Origin: CAZQKW01 sp964594075 | Lineage (GTDB): Bacteria > Desulfobacterota > WTBG01 > CAIYCZ01 | NCBI GenBank assembly: GCA_964594075.1 | Contig: CAZQKW010000066.1 | Location: forward strand, 1-16,002 | Length of the DNA stretch: 16,002 nt | Reading direction: 5' to 3' | Part shown: positions 13,499-16,002 of the stretch, in pieces | Numbering within the stretch: the first letter of the stretch is position 1 | Layout: each line of letters starts with the position of its first letter | Notes under the pieces: model-generated | Databases searched by the model: none | The model's input: the letters and a program-made list of their open reading frames with translations, nothing else | Told to the model about the DNA's origin: nothing | Program-made: the position numbers and the translations under genes

Positions 13499-14876
13499 AA
13501 CAAAAACTATTTACACCTGCTCCTTCTGCGGTTATCAATCGCCAAAATGGCTTGGTAAATGCCCGGACTGTTCCCAGTGGAATACATTTTATGAAGACAT
13601 TGCAGTAAATAAAAACCCTGCATTTGCTTCGTGCATTAGCGATGCCCGGGTGAATCAACCCCAACCCATCAATGAAATAAAACTTAACCACGAAGATCGA
13701 ATTTCTACTGGCATTAGAGAGCTTGATCGCGTGTTAGGCGGGGGTCTAGTAAGAGGAGCCGTGATTCTCATCGGTGGCGATCCTGGAATTGGGAAATCTA
13801 CCATTGCACTCCAGGCATTGATGCATCTCGCTCACAAAGGAGAAAAAGTTTTGTATGTTTCTGGTGAAGAATCACTTCGACAGACGCGCATGCGCGCTCA
13901 ACGCCTTGGCAACTTGTCTGCCAACCTGTTTATTCTTGCTGAAACGCAAATTGACTATATTATCCACGAAGTTAAAAAACTTAATCCATCTATATTGGTA
14001 ATTGATTCAATTCAGACCATGTATACATCAGACTTAGAATCTGCTCCCGGAAGTGTGAGCCAAATACGGGAAAGTTCGGGGAAATTAATTCTGCTGTCAA
14101 AAACCTTAGAAACGGCTACCATTTTTATCGGGCATGTTACCAAAGAAGGAGCTATTGCTGGCCCTCGTGTGCTTGAACATATGGTAGATACTGTTTTATA
14201 TTTTGAAGGAGATCGCGGGCATTCATATCGCATACTTCGCGCCGTGAAAAATCGCTTTGGGTCTACCAATGAAATAGGAGTTTTTGAAATGGGAGAATCT
14301 GGACTCAATGAAGTGCTCAGTCCCTCAGAGCTGTTCCTTTCAGAGCGCCTTGAAAATTCTCCCGGATCGGTAGTCGTACCCAGCCTTGAAGGAACACGGC
14401 CCATTCTTGTTGAGGTGCAAGCGTTGGTAGCGCCTACGTCGCTTGCATTGCCGCGACGCACCGCTATCGGCGTTGATTATAACAGAGCATCAGTACTTGT
14501 AGCGGTCTTAGAAAGAAAACTTGGCATGGCGCTTTATAACCAGGATATCTTTATAAATATTGCCGGTGGATTCCGGCTTACAGAGCCGGGAGTAGATTTG
14601 GGAATAGTAATTTCCATAGCCTCCAGTAAGCTTGACCAACCAGTATCTAAACAAACAATTGTATGTGGCGAAGTCGGATTAACTGGAGAAGTGAGAGCTA
14701 TAAGCCATGTTCCCGCGCGCATAAAAGAGGCAGGAAGACTTGGATTTACCCGCTGTATTGTCCCCAATAAGAATTTAAAAAATTTAACAATCAAAGAAAA
14801 TATCAATATAATTGGCGTTGACACTATTCAAGAAGCTGTTGAACACCTTTTTGACAGAAAACATAAAAGAAAATGA
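13491..14876 (+). CDS. radA: DNA repair protein RadA (Sms)
   Basis: A 461-residue DnaB-like helicase/ATPase that promotes branch migration and strand-exchange processing in recombinational repair. Domains in order: a four-Cys zinc finger (Cys10, Cys13, Cys24, Cys27) in a CSFCGYQSPKWLGKCPDC motif; a RecA-like ATPase with Walker A GGDPGIGKST (95-104) and Walker B ILVIDSIQTMY; the RadA-specific KNRFGS at 253-258; and a C-terminal Lon-protease-like domain (FINIAGGFRLTEPGVDLGIVISIASS, then CGEVGLTGEVR). The length is normal. The ATG at 13491 gives the conserved zinc-finger spacing; the frame is open to 13425, but those residues are unlike the family. There is no clear Shine-Dalgarno at 13491. The next gene starts 13 bases after the stop. 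Confidence 0.95.
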   Translation: MSKTKTIYTCSFCGYQSPKWLGKCPDCSQWNTFYEDIAVNKNPAFASCISDARVNQPQPINEIKLNHEDRISTGIRELDRVLGGGLVRGAVILIGGDPGIGKSTIALQALMHLAHKGEKVLYVSGEESLRQTRMRAQRLGNLSANLFILAETQIDYIIHEVKKLNPSILVIDSIQTMYTSDLESAPGSVSQIRESSGKLILLSKTLETATIFIGHVTKEGAIAGPRVLEHMVDTVLYFEGDRGHSYRILRAVKNRFGSTNEIGVFEMGESGLNEVLSPSELFLSERLENSPGSVVVPSLEGTRPILVEVQALVAPTSLALPRRTAIGVDYNRASVLVAVLERKLGMALYNQDIFINIAGGFRLTEPGVDLGIVISIASSKLDQPVSKQTIVCGEVGLTGEVRAISHVPARIKEAGRLGFTRCIVPNKNLKNLTIKENINIIGVDTIQEAVEHLFDRKHKRK

Positions 14877-14889
14877 CTATAGATCACAT

Positions 14890-15555
14890 ATGCAGTCAAT
14901 AATTTCCCGCGAAGGTTATCCACTTCTTATCTGTTTACTGTTTTGCTCACTATTTTTATATGCTGTATCTTCATTGGCTCATGGATATTGGCTTTTAGGT
15001 TGTAGAACCTTATCAATAATCGCCTTTCTTTTTTTTCTTTTCACCGTATATTTTTTTCGCGATCCAGAACGTTCTGTACATTATAACGACAACGCTCTTC
15101 TGGCCCCAGCAGACGGCACCATTATAGACATACGGGAAGTAGATGAGCCGCTATACCTGAAAGATAAAGTCAAACGGGTTAGTATTTTTATGTCGCCTTT
15201 TGATGTTCATATCAATCGTGCTCCCATTAACGGCATTATTGAGTTTGTGCAGCATAACCCGGGTAAGTTTATTTCTGCGTTTAAAGAAAAGGCGTCGCTC
15301 GACAATGAGAGCATTTTGATAGGGATAAAAAAAACTGACAAACCGCGAAGAATTGCAGTCAAGTTAATTGCTGGGATCATAGCCCGCAGGATTGTCTTTA
15401 ATAAAAAAGTTCATGATACGCTCCGACAGGGTGATCGCATAGGCATGATTCGCTTCGGGTCGCGTGCTGAACTGTTTTGTCCGCTGTCAACTGAGCTTCA
15501 GGTAATGTGTGGTGATAAGGTGAAAGCTGGACAATCAATCATAGGGATTTATTAA
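14890..15555 (+). CDS. psd: Phosphatidylserine decarboxylase proenzyme, short form
   Basis: A 221-residue membrane enzyme that decarboxylates phosphatidylserine to phosphatidylethanolamine. The N-terminus begins ISREGYPLL and has two hydrophobic helices (about residues 10-55), then YFFRDPER, LLAPADGTI, IFMSPFDVHINRAP and the cleavage motif RFGSR. Self-cleavage would fall between Gly190 and Ser191 to form the pyruvoyl group. This is the short type (often annotated 'related protein' or PSD-A), common in non-enteric bacteria. The ATG at 14890 is chosen because it begins the conserved segment and follows radA by 13 bases. The longer frame from 14812 overlaps radA. It has a poor ribosome site, so coupling with radA is likely. 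The usual partner pssA is not next to it in this window. Confidence 0.92.
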   Translation: MQSIISREGYPLLICLLFCSLFLYAVSSLAHGYWLLGCRTLSIIAFLFFLFTVYFFRDPERSVHYNDNALLAPADGTIIDIREVDEPLYLKDKVKRVSIFMSPFDVHINRAPINGIIEFVQHNPGKFISAFKEKASLDNESILIGIKKTDKPRRIAVKLIAGIIARRIVFNKKVHDTLRQGDRIGMIRFGSRAELFCPLSTELQVMCGDKVKAGQSIIGIY

Positions 15556-15613
15556 TCTCTGATTTTAACCCAGGATTTTTTACGAATTTTCTCCATTACC
15601 TTTAATAGATAGA

Positions 15614-15805
15614 ATGTCTGAAAAAAATAAATTACGCTTGCAAGACGGTATCTTTGGGGTATGCGGGGGGTTGGGCGAATTTTTTGGTATTAATCCGTGG
15701 TGGTTTAGAATTTTATTTCTTATATTGTTTTTGCCTGGTGGGTTACCCGGTTTAATACCTTATATTATTCTCTGGATTATTATTCCCCGAAAAGAGCCTG
15801 AATAA
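15614..15805 (+). CDS. PspC-domain small membrane protein
   Basis: A 63-residue protein made of a single PspC domain. It begins with a basic stretch and the family pattern LQDGIFGVCGGLGEFFGINPWWFRILFLIL, followed by a hydrophobic hairpin (FLPGGLPGLIPYIILWIIIP) and a charged tail. Such stand-alone PspC proteins sit in the inner membrane. In enterics the domain belongs to the phage-shock envelope-stress response, but no pspA, pspB or pspF is visible here, so that role should not be assumed. The ribosome site is weak (GATAGA just before the ATG). It lies 58 bases after psd on the same strand and may be co-transcribed. Confidence 0.9.
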   Translation: MSEKNKLRLQDGIFGVCGGLGEFFGINPWWFRILFLILFLPGGLPGLIPYIILWIIIPRKEPE

Positions 15806-15816
15806 AGGTTGCCTCT

Positions 15817-15852
15817 TGATATAATGAGTTTTTCCACATCACCTGTGGAAAA
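15817..15852 (+). promoter_or_regulatory. Extended -10 promoter with inverted DnaA-box-like sites
   Basis: TGATATAAT at 15817-15825 is a perfect extended -10 element (TGnTATAAT), placing the transcription start near 15832. Over that start lies TTTTCCACA (15830-15838) inverted against TGTGGAAAA (15844-15852) with a five-base spacer. Both arms fit the relaxed DnaA box TTWTNCACA. They could bind DnaA or form a hairpin at the RNA 5' end. The regulated gene lies beyond the window. Confidence 0.42.
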
Positions 15853-15904
15853 GCTATGGACAAACACGACTCATGACATGGAATCATTAATACAGGCAAC
15901 GGGT

Positions 15905-15930
15905 TGAGCAGATTGCTCATATTTTGAGCA
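15905..15930. repeat. Three copies of TGAGCA in alternating orientation
   Basis: TGAGCA (15905-15910), its complement TGCTCA (15914-15919) and TGAGCA again (15925-15930) lie within 26 bases. The first two form an inverted repeat with a three-base spacer. This looks like a compact operator in the region before the next gene. An ATG at 15976 opens a frame that runs off the window end (MAPDQEYEA), too short to judge. Confidence 0.35.
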
Positions 15931-16002
15931 TACCATAATCCAATAATAAATTAGGCTTTGTTCTAAAGTTTAGTGATGGCCCCTGACCAAGAGTATGAGG
16001 CA

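Noticed and set aside
14012..14461. 149-codon frame on the - strand opposite radA
   Set aside because: It is a shadow of radA codon usage, with no ribosome site and a low-complexity Ser/Arg/Thr composition.
14812..14889. Longer N-terminus for phosphatidylserine decarboxylase
   Set aside because: It lies inside radA in another frame; the conserved sequence starts at the ATG at 14890.

Overview
The window is AT-rich chromosomal DNA from a bacterium. The organism is probably Gram-negative: it carries a phosphatidylserine decarboxylase, a lipidated lipocalin-like protein and a Cys-type sulfate ABC importer with a signal-peptide binding protein. The mix would suit a deltaproteobacterial, Nitrospirota-like or similar anaerobe-rich lineage. 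No marker in the window fixes the phylum, and there is no sign of photosynthesis. No transposase, integrase, phage gene or CRISPR array was seen.

Layout. (1) 1-3432, + strand: a CorC/HlyC-type CNNM-CBS membrane protein, then a DUF47 (PhoU-like) and PiT phosphate permease pair. (2) 3534-3654: a lone tRNA-Glu(UUC) with a clear intrinsic terminator. (3) 3655-4963: a sparse accessory-like stretch. It holds a 60-residue peptide that looks like a RiPP precursor, three helically phased GTTCA repeats upstream of it, a start-less hydrophobic reading frame, and an orphan secreted protein. (4) 5044-9344, - strand: a sulfate/thiosulfate uptake operon read as ribbon-helix-helix protein, sulfate-binding protein, CysT, CysW, CysA, then a small protein of unknown function. 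(5) 9440-10027, - strand: a Maf nucleotide pyrophosphatase, divergent from a DUF362 protein. (6) 11270-12089, - strand: a CxxC carboxymuconolactone-decarboxylase/AhpD-like protein followed by a lipocalin-like lipoprotein. (7) 12357-13061, + strand: a protein with clear sequence features of the ferredoxin-dependent bilin reductase fold, with substitutions at the positions that are catalytic in PcyA. (8) 13062-13490: a non-coding stretch with a strong hairpin carrying an all-pyrimidine loop. (9) 13491-15805, + strand: radA, a short phosphatidylserine decarboxylase and a PspC-domain protein. The window ends in a regulatory-looking intergenic region with an extended -10 promoter, two inverted DnaA-box-like sites and TGAGCA repeats.

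How the genes work together. Two nutrient-uptake modules are complete on their own: phosphate (DUF47 and PiT) and sulfate (binding protein, two permeases and an ATPase). The sulfate operon may be self-regulated by the ribbon-helix-helix protein at its head. The rest is core housekeeping: DNA repair, nucleotide sanitation and phosphatidylethanolamine synthesis. The two points most worth following up are the orphan RiPP-precursor-like peptide at 3880 and the divergent bilin-reductase-like protein at 12357. Neither has its expected partners (a modification enzyme, or a heme oxygenase or bilin-binding protein) inside the window.
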